Positions 54,156 to 61,696 of a stretch of 64,000 nt of DNA are shown one piece after another (within the stretch, counting starts at the first letter, position 1; the number at the start of each line of letters is the position of its first letter). The notes under the pieces were generated by a model. The model ran no database searches, was not told the origin of the DNA, and was given only the letters and a program-made list of their open reading frames with translations. The stretch covers positions 132,656-196,655 of the forward strand of contig JBPYFJ010000139.1 in NCBI GenBank assembly GCA_051985675.1, written 5' to 3'. A program made the translations under genes and the position numbers. The stretch is from JAFAXD01 sp051985675. GTDB taxonomy: Bacteria > Pseudomonadota > Alphaproteobacteria > Rhizobiales > Xanthobacteraceae.

Positions 54156-54315
54156 GAAAGCCTTTTCAGAAGGCTGCAATCGAAAGAATCGGAATTTGCG
54201 GAATAGCGCCCTCGAGCCTGCTCCAGGGACGGAAGGGTACGCAGCGTGTGTCGCAGTCGCGTCGCCGGAACCACTGGCCCGCGAATGCATTTTTTGTGTC
54301 TGAGGTAAATGAGCG

Positions 54316-54789
54316 ATGGATAAGATTCCGATGACCGCCGCCGGCTACAGCCTGCTGGAGCAGGAGCTCAAGCACTGCCAGCAGGTCGAACGGCCCCGTA
54401 TCATTCAGCAGATCACCGACGCGCGCTCGCACGGCGACTTGTCGGAAAACGCCGAGTATCACGCCGCCAAGGAGTCGCAATCCCACAACGAGGGTCGCAT
54501 CGCGGAGCTCGAAGATAAGCTCGCGCGCGCCGAAGTGATCGACGTCTCCAAGTTGTCGGGCGACACCATCAAGTTCGGCGCCACCGTTACGTTGATCGAC
54601 GAGGATACCGACGAGAAAAAGATCTGGCAGCTTGTCGGCGAACCGGAAGCAGACGCCAAAAAGGGCAAGATCTCAATCACCTCGCCGCTGGCGCGCGCTT
54701 TGCTCGGCAAGAAGAAGGGCTCCAATATCGAGGTCGTCGCGCCAGGCGGAGCGAAGGCCTATGAGGTGGTCAAGGTCGAGTGGCGTTGA
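54316..54789 (+). CDS. greA: Transcript cleavage factor GreA
   Basis: A 157-residue protein with an N-terminal coiled coil and C-terminal globular domain that rescues backtracked RNA polymerase. Diagnostic are the acidic tip residues of the coil loop (G-D-L-S-E-N-A-E-Y-H-A-A-K-E, residues ~40-53) and the C-terminal I-S-I-T-S-P-L-A-R-A-L-L-G-K. It is separated from carB by 160 bases and followed by a strong hairpin. Confidence 0.96.
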   Translation: MDKIPMTAAGYSLLEQELKHCQQVERPRIIQQITDARSHGDLSENAEYHAAKESQSHNEGRIAELEDKLARAEVIDVSKLSGDTIKFGATVTLIDEDTDEKKIWQLVGEPEADAKKGKISITSPLARALLGKKKGSNIEVVAPGGAKAYEVVKVEWR

Positions 54790-54834
54790 TGCTGTCATAG
54801 TCTCGGTCGCCGCCGATTTTTCGAGCTTTTCCGG

Positions 54835-54861
54835 AATGCGCGGGCTAGCCCCGCGCATTTT
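54835..54861 (+). terminator. Terminator after greA
   Basis: Perfect 10-base arms AATGCGCGGG / CCCGCGCATT with a 5-base CTAGC loop, then TTG. It lies 45 bases past greA. The stem is strong but the T-run short, so it is a probable intrinsic terminator. Confidence 0.65.
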
Positions 54862-54944
54862 GTGTCTTGCGGCACGCTGTGCGCTCAGTGTGAGGTGGGC
54901 TAGGACAGACGCCAAGACAGTCTCGTCGATTGCGGAGGAAGGCG

Positions 54945-55976
54945 ATGAAGTTCGGGGTTTTCGATCACCTGGACCATTCGGGGTTGCCGTTCGGTCAACA
55001 TTACGAAAACCGCCTGCGACTGGTCGAAGCCTATGATCGAGCCGGCATTCACGCCTATCACGTGGCTGAGCACCACTCGACCCCCCTCGGCATCGCAGCA
55101 TCGCCGGGGATTTTCCTGTCCGCCGTCGCCCAGCGTTCGCGGCGTATACGCTTCGGTCCGCTTGTCTATCTGCTGCCCTTCTACCATCCTGTTCGATTGA
55201 TCGAAGAAATCTGCATGCTCGATCAGTTGAGTAGTGGACGCCTGCAGCTCGGCGTCGGACGTGGCGTGTCGCCATTTGAAACCGCGTTTTACGGTATCGA
55301 CTTTGCAAAGAGCCAACAGATGTATCATGAGGCATTTCAATTACTGATGAAGGGCCTCACGGCCGACGAACTAACGTTCGAAGGCGAGTACTATCGGTTC
55401 CAGAAAGTGCCGATGATCCTCAAGCCGGTTCAAAGGCCGCATCCACCGTTGTGGTACGGTATCGGCGTGCCGGAAAACGCCGACTGGCCGGCGGCAAACG
55501 ACGTTAATATCGTCATTATCGGGTTGCGGCCAACAGCGCGCGCGATCGTTGAACGCTACCTCGCCGAACGAAAAAGGCTCGGCAAGACGGATGCGGACCT
55601 CCCTCTGATTGGGGTGAGCAAGCACGTGGTCGTCGCCGAGACCGACGCCGACGCAATGCGCGTCGCGCGCCGCGCCTATCCAATCTGGCTTGAGAGCTTC
55701 CGCTGGCTGTTCAAACGTCACGGGACCGAGCCGCGGATCATCAATACGTTGCCGCCCACGTTCGATGAGCTTATGGAGCTCGGCAACGGCGTCGCCGGCT
55801 CACCCACGACGGTGCGCGATTTCATCGCAGCGGAGCGGGAAGCGACGGGTATCAACTACTTCGTGTCGTGGCTGGCGTTCGGAGATCTGTCGCTGGAGGA
55901 ATCGCTCGCATCCCTTGAGTTGTTCTCCAGCAAGGTGATGCCGGCTTTCGCCGACGCCAGGGCCGCCGCCGAGTAG
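54945..55976 (+). CDS. LLM-class flavin-dependent oxidoreductase
   Basis: A 343-residue luciferase-like monooxygenase. Marks are H-A-Y-H-V-A-E-H-H-S-T-P-L (residues ~38-50), Y-L-L-P-F-Y-H-P-V-R and the conserved L-G-V-G-R-G-V-S-P-F-E, with G-S-P-T-T-V near the end. Such proteins use FMN or F420-type flavins on diverse substrates; the substrate is unknown. GGAGGA lies before ATG 54945. It stands between greA and a convergent Lrp regulator. Confidence 0.9.
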   Translation: MKFGVFDHLDHSGLPFGQHYENRLRLVEAYDRAGIHAYHVAEHHSTPLGIAASPGIFLSAVAQRSRRIRFGPLVYLLPFYHPVRLIEEICMLDQLSSGRLQLGVGRGVSPFETAFYGIDFAKSQQMYHEAFQLLMKGLTADELTFEGEYYRFQKVPMILKPVQRPHPPLWYGIGVPENADWPAANDVNIVIIGLRPTARAIVERYLAERKRLGKTDADLPLIGVSKHVVVAETDADAMRVARRAYPIWLESFRWLFKRHGTEPRIINTLPPTFDELMELGNGVAGSPTTVRDFIAAEREATGINYFVSWLAFGDLSLEESLASLELFSSKVMPAFADARAAAE

Positions 55977-56003
55977 CCGCCCGATCCCGTGCCGGACGAC
56001 GCG

Positions 56004-56465
56004 TCACATCGGCACCATCGCCTCATCTTTGGAGCTGCGCAGCGTCAGCGATGTCTTGACGTTGCGCACGTGCGGGGCCCCGGTTAATTCGGTCACCAGC
56101 GTCTGGAATGCGGCGAGGTTTGGGGCCACGCATTTCAGGACAAAATCGATTTCGCCAGACAGCATCCAGCATTCGCGTACCAGGGGCTGCGTTCGCACGA
56201 ACTGCTCGAATGCGGCGAGATCTGCTTCGGCTTGGCTCGACAGGTGCACCATCGCGAACGCGGTCACCTCAAATCCGAGCTTTTTCTCGTCGAGCAGCGC
56301 TCTAAATCCCTTGATGTACCCGGCCTCCTGAAGCGACCGCACCCGCCTTAGGCAAGGCGGCGCCGAGATGCCGACCCGGCGCGCTAATTCCACGTTGGTC
56401 ATGCGACCATCGGCCTGCAGCTCCTTGAGGATTTGTCGGTCGATGGCGTCGAGCGGCGCGGCCAT
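56004..56465 (-). CDS. lrp: Lrp/AsnC-family transcriptional regulator
   Basis: A 153-residue regulator with an N-terminal HTH (I-D-R-Q-I-L-K-E-L-Q-A-D-G-R-M, recognition helix V-G-I-S-A-P-P-C-L-R-R-V-R) and a C-terminal RAM ligand domain (~65-150). Such proteins sense amino acids and act globally or locally. It is divergent from trxB with a 252-base gap, the arrangement known in rhizobia beside lsrB. No operator was identified with confidence. Confidence 0.9.
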   Translation of the reverse strand: MAAPLDAIDRQILKELQADGRMTNVELARRVGISAPPCLRRVRSLQEAGYIKGFRALLDEKKLGFEVTAFAMVHLSSQAEADLAAFEQFVRTQPLVRECWMLSGEIDFVLKCVAPNLAAFQTLVTELTGAPHVRNVKTSLTLRSSKDEAMVPM

Positions 56466-56717
56466 GATGCGCTCCCGGCAATCACGTGTGTTGACGTGCT
56501 CCGGATCGCATGAGCCGGAGACGGGCCTATGGATTGCGGGTTCTAGCCCTATTCCGAGGGTCGCGAAACAATGTTGCGCACCGATACTCCTTGGATAAAG
56601 CGCTCACCTCGCGGTGAGAGAGGGTTGCAAGACTTGCATAGCTGCTAGGAAGGCATACATTGCGCCCGCCGACTCCGGTCGGCAGCGGCAACCGCTTCTG
56701 AACTCTGGAAATTGCGA

Positions 56718-57683
56718 ATGTCCAAGCCCACCCACGCTAAGATTGTCATCATTGGATCCGGGCCGGCCGGGTACACGGCGGCCATTTACGCGGCCCGCGC
56801 GATGCTGGAGCCGATCCTGATCGCAGGGATCCAGCCCGGCGGCCAACTCACCATTACGACCGATGTCGAGAACTATCCGGGTTACGCCGACGTCATCCAA
56901 GGGCCGTGGCTCATGGACCAGATGCAGAAACAAGCCGAGCATGTCGGCACCCGACTCGTTTCGGACCACGTCACGAGCGTTGACCTGTCCCAGCGTCCGT
57001 TCCGCATAACCTGTGATTCCGGCGATCTCTACTTGGCCGACTCTCTTGTCATTGCAACCGGCGCGCAGGCGCGCTGGCTCGACATTCCGAGTGAGCAGAA
57101 ATTCAAAGGCTACGGCGTGTCCGCTTGCGCTACCTGCGACGGCTTTTTCTATCGCGGTAAGAGCGTGCTCGTTGTCGGCGGCGGCAACACCGCGGTCGAG
57201 GAAGCGCTGTTTCTCACCAATTTCGCCGACAAGATCACCGTGGTGCACCGGCGCGATGTTTTCCGGGCTGAGCGTATCCTGCAGGAGCGGTTATTCAAGC
57301 ACCCAAAGATCTCGGTGATCTGGGATAGCGTGCTGGACGAAGTCCTCGGGCGCGACGATCCGCTCAAGGTTACAGGCGTGAAGCTCAAGCACGTCAAAAC
57401 CGGTGCGATCCGGCAGTTGGCTGTTGACGGCGTGTTTATCGCCATCGGTCATTTTCCCGCGACCGAATTGGTTGAAGGCAAGCTCGACATGAAGCCATCG
57501 GGGTATATCAGGATCGCTCCATTCTCGACCGCTACCTCAGTGCCAGGCGTATTCGCAGCCGGTGACGTCACTGACGATGTTTATCGCCAGGCCGTCACGG
57601 CTGCCGGTATGGGATGCATGGCGTCGCTTGAAGCCGAAAAGTTTCTGGCGGCCCGTGAGACCCAGCGCGCGGCAGCGGAGTAA
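56718..57683 (+). CDS. trxB: Thioredoxin-disulfide reductase
   Basis: A 321-residue flavoenzyme reducing thioredoxin with NADPH. FAD motif I-I-G-S-G-P-A-G-Y-T (11-20), redox-active C137-A-T-C140, NADPH motif V-V-G-G-G-N-T-A-V (152-160) and the second FAD motif G-V-F-A-A-G-D-V are present. ATG 56718 replaces a possible upstream TTG. It is 5 bases before lsrB, so both are likely co-transcribed, linking thiol redox balance to the LsrB regulator. Confidence 0.96.
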   Translation: MSKPTHAKIVIIGSGPAGYTAAIYAARAMLEPILIAGIQPGGQLTITTDVENYPGYADVIQGPWLMDQMQKQAEHVGTRLVSDHVTSVDLSQRPFRITCDSGDLYLADSLVIATGAQARWLDIPSEQKFKGYGVSACATCDGFFYRGKSVLVVGGGNTAVEEALFLTNFADKITVVHRRDVFRAERILQERLFKHPKISVIWDSVLDEVLGRDDPLKVTGVKLKHVKTGAIRQLAVDGVFIAIGHFPATELVEGKLDMKPSGYIRIAPFSTATSVPGVFAAGDVTDDVYRQAVTAAGMGCMASLEAEKFLAARETQRAAAE

Positions 57684-57688
57684 GCAAC

Positions 57689-58600
57689 ATGCCGACACGC
57701 GCAACGATGGATTGGGACAAGCTGAAGGTTTTTCATGCCGCCGCGGAGGCGGGCAGTTTCACGCACGCCGGCGAACAGCTCGGACTGTCGCAGTCCGCGG
57801 TCTCCCGCCAGGTCAGTGCACTTGAGCAGGAACTCGCGGTGGCCTTGTTTCATCGCCATGCCCGCGGACTGATCCTCACCGAGCAAGGCGAGCTACTTTA
57901 CCGGACCGCTCATGACGTGTTCATGAAGCTCGAGGCGGCGCGGACCAAGCTCACCGACAGCCGCGAGCGGCCAAACGGCGATCTCAAAGTTACGACAACG
58001 CCCGGGCTCGGCGTGAACTGGCTTATCCCGCGACTGGGCGAATTCATGGAGCTCTATCCCGAGATCCATATCAACCTGCTGGTGACCGACGAAGAGCTTG
58101 ATCTCTCCATGCGACAGGCTGACGTCGGTATTCGCATGCGTCAACCGTCACAGCCCGACGTGATTCAGCGCAAGCTGTTTGCGGTGCACTTCCACGCCTA
58201 CGGTTCACCCGCCTATCTCAAGCGGTTCGGAACCCCGCAATCGCTCGACGATCTCGACAATCACCGCATTCTGCTGCTCGACGGCGGTAGCGTACCGTCA
58301 TACCTACAGAAGAATCGCAACTGGCTCGTCGAAGCCGGGCGCAATGGCAAAGGGCCGCGTGCCTCGTTCTTTGTGGTCAATAATATCCTCGGCGTCATGC
58401 AGGCCTGTCAGCGCGATCTCGGTATCGCGTTGCTGCCTGACTATCTGGTCGAGGACGCGGGCTTGGTGCAATTGTTCGGCGAGGGCGACGAGATCGCGCT
58501 CGATTGCTTCTTCGTTTATCCGGAAGAGCTGAAATCGGTCGCGCGCGTACAGGTGTTTCGCGACTTTCTGGTCGCCAATGCGCAGCGCTGGAATTACTGA
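57689..58600 (+). CDS. lsrB: LysR-family regulator, LsrB/VtlR-like
   Basis: A 303-residue LysR regulator: HTH A-G-S-F-T-H-A-G-E-Q-L-G-L-S-Q-S-A-V-S-R (residues ~22-41) and a periplasmic-binding-like effector domain. The position right after trxB and before a terminated intergenic RNA locus matches lsrB of Sinorhizobium meliloti and vtlR of Brucella/Agrobacterium, which control oxidative and envelope stress and the AbcR sRNAs (known from those species). The ortholog call here rests on synteny and general similarity. Confidence 0.85.
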   Translation: MPTRATMDWDKLKVFHAAAEAGSFTHAGEQLGLSQSAVSRQVSALEQELAVALFHRHARGLILTEQGELLYRTAHDVFMKLEAARTKLTDSRERPNGDLKVTTTPGLGVNWLIPRLGEFMELYPEIHINLLVTDEELDLSMRQADVGIRMRQPSQPDVIQRKLFAVHFHAYGSPAYLKRFGTPQSLDDLDNHRILLLDGGSVPSYLQKNRNWLVEAGRNGKGPRASFFVVNNILGVMQACQRDLGIALLPDYLVEDAGLVQLFGEGDEIALDCFFVYPEELKSVARVQVFRDFLVANAQRWNY

Positions 58601-58646
58601 ACGTCAGGGATAATCCCCGGTAATGGCTGCCATGCGGCCTGTTTCC

Positions 58647-58674
58647 TTGTCACGCAGCGAGGGGAGAGGATACT
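58647..58674 (+). promoter_or_regulatory. Candidate sRNA promoter
   Basis: TTGTCA (58647-58652, 5 of 6 consensus bases) and GATACT (58669-58674, 4 of 6) are separated by 16 bases. The predicted start, ~58681, would give an RNA of ~130 nt ending at the terminator at 58788-58819. Confidence 0.5.
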
Positions 58675-58680
58675 CATTCA

Positions 58681-58819
58681 TACGCTGGCTAGCGACGCGT
58701 TGCGAACTCCTCCCAGATCGTGACGTTTTGCGGTCAGCTGTTCCCCTCTGGAAAGTGATCGTCGGTATCGATGCCGATGAACGAACTCCGCCGAGCCACT
58801 TGCTCGGCGGTTTCTTTTT
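58681..58819 (+). ncRNA. Probable AbcR/alpha-r15-type small RNA downstream of lsrB
   Basis: No protein gene is plausible here. The stretch has a promoter-like pair before it, an unpaired anti-Shine-Dalgarno-like CTCCTCCCA (58707-58715), a second pyrimidine stretch TTCCCCTCT (58741-58749) and a perfect intrinsic terminator at the end. In S. meliloti, Agrobacterium and Brucella, tandem AbcR sRNAs with such CU-rich motifs lie directly beside lsrB/vtlR, repressing ABC-transporter mRNAs through Hfq. Family membership is inferred from position and motifs; I could not run a covariance search. Confidence 0.6.
58788..58819 (+). terminator. Intrinsic terminator of the sRNA locus
   Basis: Perfect 9-base arms CCGCCGAGC / GCTCGGCGG with a 5-base loop, then TTTCTTTTT. 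This is the strongest Rho-independent terminator in the window. Confidence 0.9.
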
Positions 58820-58856
58820 GCGCGAATCGATTCGTACTGGAAAGGTTTGCGAAATC

Positions 58857-59822
58857 TCAAGCCCAGAGCCGCTCGCTCTCGAGCCCCTGATAAAGCTGGG
58901 CGACATATTCAGCATAACCATTGAACAGCAACGTCGGGCGACGCTCGCCAATGCCGATTAATTCTTCGCTGGCCTGACTCCAGCGCGGGTGTGGCACTTG
59001 CGGATTGACGTTGGCCCAGAAGCCGTACTCGGACGCCTGCAACGCCTCCCAAAAACTCCGTGGTCGCTGGTCGGTGAACGTGAAATGCGTGATCGATTTG
59101 ATCGACTTGAAGCCGTATTTCCAGGGCACGGCAAGACGTAACGGTGCGCCTTGCGATTTCGACACCGGCTTTCCATACGCGCCGGTTACCAGGAACGCGA
59201 GCTCGTTGGTCGCTTCCGCCATGGTTAGTCCCTCGACATAGGGCCACGGATACCAGCTCGCACGCTGCCCCGATGCCATCTCGCGGTCGAGGAACGTTTC
59301 CATCTTCACGTATTTTGCCGATGAGAGAGGCTGCGCAAGCTCCACGAGCTTCGCCATGGGAAAGCCCGACCACGGGATCGCCATCGACCAGGCTTCGACG
59401 CAGCGGTGACGATAGAGACGCTCTTCCAGGGGCATTTTGGCCAAAAGATCGTCGAGCCCGATTTCGATCGGCTTGGACACCATGCCGTCGATCTTTACGG
59501 TCCAAGGCCGCAGCTTGAGGGCTTGCGCCGCGCGTGAAATGGTCTTGGACGATCCGAATTCATAGAAATTGTTGTAGGTCGTGTTGATGGCTTCCTCGGT
59601 GATCGGCCGATCAAGCATATACTTGTCGTTGCGCTTGACCGGGTAGAGGCTGGCCGACGGGTCGGGAAGATCGGCGACCCGCTGTGCCGCGGCCGCGCCC
59701 GGAGCGGCCAGCAGCGCGCCCGTCGCCGCCAGGAACCCACGTCGATCGAAGAACAGGTGCTCAGGCGTTGCCGTCCCTTCCGGCAACTCCCACCGGCGGC
59801 GGCGAATGACGTTCATTGGCAT
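58857..59822 (-). CDS. msrP: Protein-methionine-sulfoxide reductase catalytic subunit MsrP
   Basis: A 321-residue periplasmic molybdoenzyme (YedY) that repairs oxidised methionines. Export by the Tat pathway is indicated by D-R-R-G-F-L-A-A-T-G (26-35). The Mo-coordinating Cys is C141 in Y-R-H-R-C-V-E-A-W, and S-I-T-H-F-T-F and W-K-Y-G-F-K-S-I are conserved. The membrane partner MsrQ is not adjacent. It converges with the lsrB-sRNA locus, giving an oxidative-stress grouping with trxB. Confidence 0.94.
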   Translation of the reverse strand: MPMNVIRRRRWELPEGTATPEHLFFDRRGFLAATGALLAAPGAAAAQRVADLPDPSASLYPVKRNDKYMLDRPITEEAINTTYNNFYEFGSSKTISRAAQALKLRPWTVKIDGMVSKPIEIGLDDLLAKMPLEERLYRHRCVEAWSMAIPWSGFPMAKLVELAQPLSSAKYVKMETFLDREMASGQRASWYPWPYVEGLTMAEATNELAFLVTGAYGKPVSKSQGAPLRLAVPWKYGFKSIKSITHFTFTDQRPRSFWEALQASEYGFWANVNPQVPHPRWSQASEELIGIGERRPTLLFNGYAEYVAQLYQGLESERLWA

Positions 59823-59977
59823 CGCTCCGATGATTCCGTGGTTGCACCTCGCTCGTATCTTTGCGCGCGATCACCGGCAAGTCACGAGCGCGCAAGCGCG
59901 GCGCGAGCACACACGGGCGAGCGCTGGGAGGTCGCGCCCGCCGGCCTTCACGATCCCGTGCGGACGCAGGATTTCCC

Positions 59978-60027
59978 TTGACACAGGTGTTACCGGTCAG
60001 TAACTATGTATGTTACCGATCGGTACC
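59978..60027 (+). promoter_or_regulatory. Promoter with double palindromic operator
   Basis: A perfect -35 TTGACA (59978-59983) is followed by two copies of a 16-base palindrome: GTTACCGGTCAGTAAC (59989-60004) and GTTACCGATCGGTACC (60012-60027), 23 bases apart. The first covers the -35/-10 spacer. Such paired sites suggest a TetR-type repressor (NemR-like) controlling the small protein and the Old Yellow Enzyme gene; no regulator gene is adjacent. Confidence 0.65.
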
Positions 60028-60066
60028 GCGATAAGGGTCGAGGTGTCGCCGAAGGGAGTGCGAACG

Positions 60067-60264
60067 ATGACTGAATTTGAGACCGGCTCCGGCCACCAAG
60101 GTGCAAGCGGCATGTCATTTCCGGACATTCTCGCCGATCCACTGGTACGGGCCGTCATGGTTGCCGACCACGTCGATCCGGACGCGCTGAGAGCAGATCT
60201 CGTGCGCATCGCCTGGCGGCTGCGCGGTCGTGAGAAGCCCCGCGCCCCCGATACCACCTGCTGA
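60067..60264 (+). CDS. Small hypothetical protein (65 aa)
   Basis: Begins M-T-E-F-E-T-G-S-G-H-Q-G-A-S and has a helical region L-A-D-P-L-V-R-A-V-M-V-A-D-H-V-D-P-D-A-L and an R-L-R-G-R end. Similar short proteins precede reductase genes in rhizobia (from memory). It lies between the double operator and the Old Yellow Enzyme gene, so it probably shares that control. Function unknown. Confidence 0.55.
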   Translation: MTEFETGSGHQGASGMSFPDILADPLVRAVMVADHVDPDALRADLVRIAWRLRGREKPRAPDTTC

Positions 60265-60371
60265 ACGCTTCCAACACGGCGCGCGAGCGCCGCTGCCGGG
60301 CGGCTCCGACCGGTTCTCCTCCCGACGTGACGAGCCGCCCGGCCAATTTTTCCACACGAAGGATTCCGCAC

Positions 60372-61473
60372 ATGAACGCTCAATCCAGCCAGTCAGCGCA
60401 GCTGCGTGCCCGCGATGAGACAACCGGGCTGTTTTCGCCCTACCGGCTGGGCGAGCTCGACCTTGCCAACCGCGTGGTGATGGCACCGATGACCCGCAGC
60501 CGCGCGGTTGCCGGCAATGTCCCCAATCCCCTTGCCGCCACCTACTACGCGCAGCGGGCCAGCGCCGGTCTCATCGTGACGGAGGCGACGCAGGTCAGTC
60601 TGCAAGGCGTAGGGTACATCCGCACGCCCGGCATCCATTCGGCCGAGCAGGTGGCGGGCTGGAAAAAGGTCACGGGGGCAGTACATCACGCCGGCGGCAG
60701 AATCTTCCTGCAGTTGTGGCATGTCGGGCGCATTTCGCATCCCGACTTCCACGGCGGCGAACTACCTGTGGCGCCGTCGGCGATCTCGCCCGGTGTCGAG
60801 GTGTTTACCTTCGAGGGCCTCAAGCCGACGGTGACACCGCGCGCGCTCGAACTCGCGGAAATCGCCGGCATCGTCGAGCAGTTCTACAAGGGCGCGCAGA
60901 ACGCCAAGCTCGCCGATTTTGACGGCGTCGAGATCCACGGCGCCAATGGCTATCTGCTCGATCAGTTCACCCGCGACGGCGCCAACAGGCGGACCGATAC
61001 CTATGGCGGCTCGATTGCCAATCGCGTTCGTCTGCCGCTCGAGGTCACCCGCGCGGTGATCGACGTGTGGGGCGGGGCGCGTCGGCTATCGGATTTCACC
61101 CACGAGCCCGTTCAATGGCATGTCCGACAGCGATCCGGTCGCGACGTTTTCCTATCTGACCGAGGCGCTGAACGAGCTCGATATCGGCTATCTGCACGTG
61201 GTCGATCCGGCCGCGGCACCCAAGCGCGTGTCGCCAATCCTGCGCGAGAAGTTCGACAACACCTACGTGGTGAACGGCGGTTTTAGTCTTGCAACGGCGA
61301 GTGATGTACTCGCGCGCGGCGAAGCTGATCTCGTTGCGTTCGGGGCGCTGTTCCTTGCCAATCCGGACTTGCCGCGCCGGCTTCAGGCGGCGGCGCTGCT
61401 CAATACGCCCGACCAGAAGACATTCTACGCCGGCGAGGAGAAGGGCTACATCGATTACCCGGCACTGTCGTAG
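60372..61473 (+). pseudogene. Old Yellow Enzyme (NemA-type alkene reductase), frameshifted
   Basis: FMN-dependent ene-reductase, 5' part from ATG 60372: L-F-S-P-Y-R-L-G-E-L-D-L-A-N-R-V-V-M-A-P-M-T-R and H-G-A-N-G-Y-L-L-D-Q-F (substrate/FMN site) are intact. Near 61074-61082 (GGGGCGGGGCG) the frame breaks: V-W-G-G-A-R-R-L is followed by unrelated residues until 61286, while the expected R-V-G-Y-R-I-S-P-T-S-P-F-N-G-M-S continues in another frame to 61473. A 2-base loss at this G-rich spot restores the family length. It may be an inactive gene or a sequence error. Confidence 0.8.
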
Positions 61474-61497
61474 ATGCGGTGATCGCGGGGTGGCATA

Positions 61498-61666
61498 GAG
61501 CATGATCCCGAAAAGTGGGCACTGGTTTCGCGCTTGCGCGAAGCCCGATTGGCAAGGTTTGCCTGAGGGGTAGAGCTTCGACGGGCGAAGACAGGTCGGG
61601 AAGGATCATGCTCCAACAAGAAGCTAGAGCGGGATGACGATTCGGAGAAAAGTCATCGCGCTCTAG
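61498..61666. repeat. Rhizobiales-type intergenic palindromes
   Basis: Two nested elements: arms GAGCATGATCC / GGATCATGCTC (61498-61508 and 61603-61613) flanking ~95 bases, and a 14-base hairpin with one mismatch, CTAGAGCGGGATGA / TCATCGCGCTCTAG (61624-61637 and 61653-61666). GAGCATGATC-type elements are widely dispersed in Bradyrhizobium and relatives. They occupy the convergent space between the ene-reductase and the EF-G-like gene. Confidence 0.8.
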
Positions 61667-61696
61667 GCGCCAAGCGCTAACCTACCTGCGACCAGG

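Noticed and set aside
54159..54175. Hairpin AGCCTT/AAGGCT after carB
   Set aside because: Only six base pairs and no T-run; too weak to call a terminator.
58604..58951. Short open frames over the lsrB-msrP gap
   Set aside because: They overlap msrP or the sRNA terminator and lack coding features; the RNA explanation fits better.
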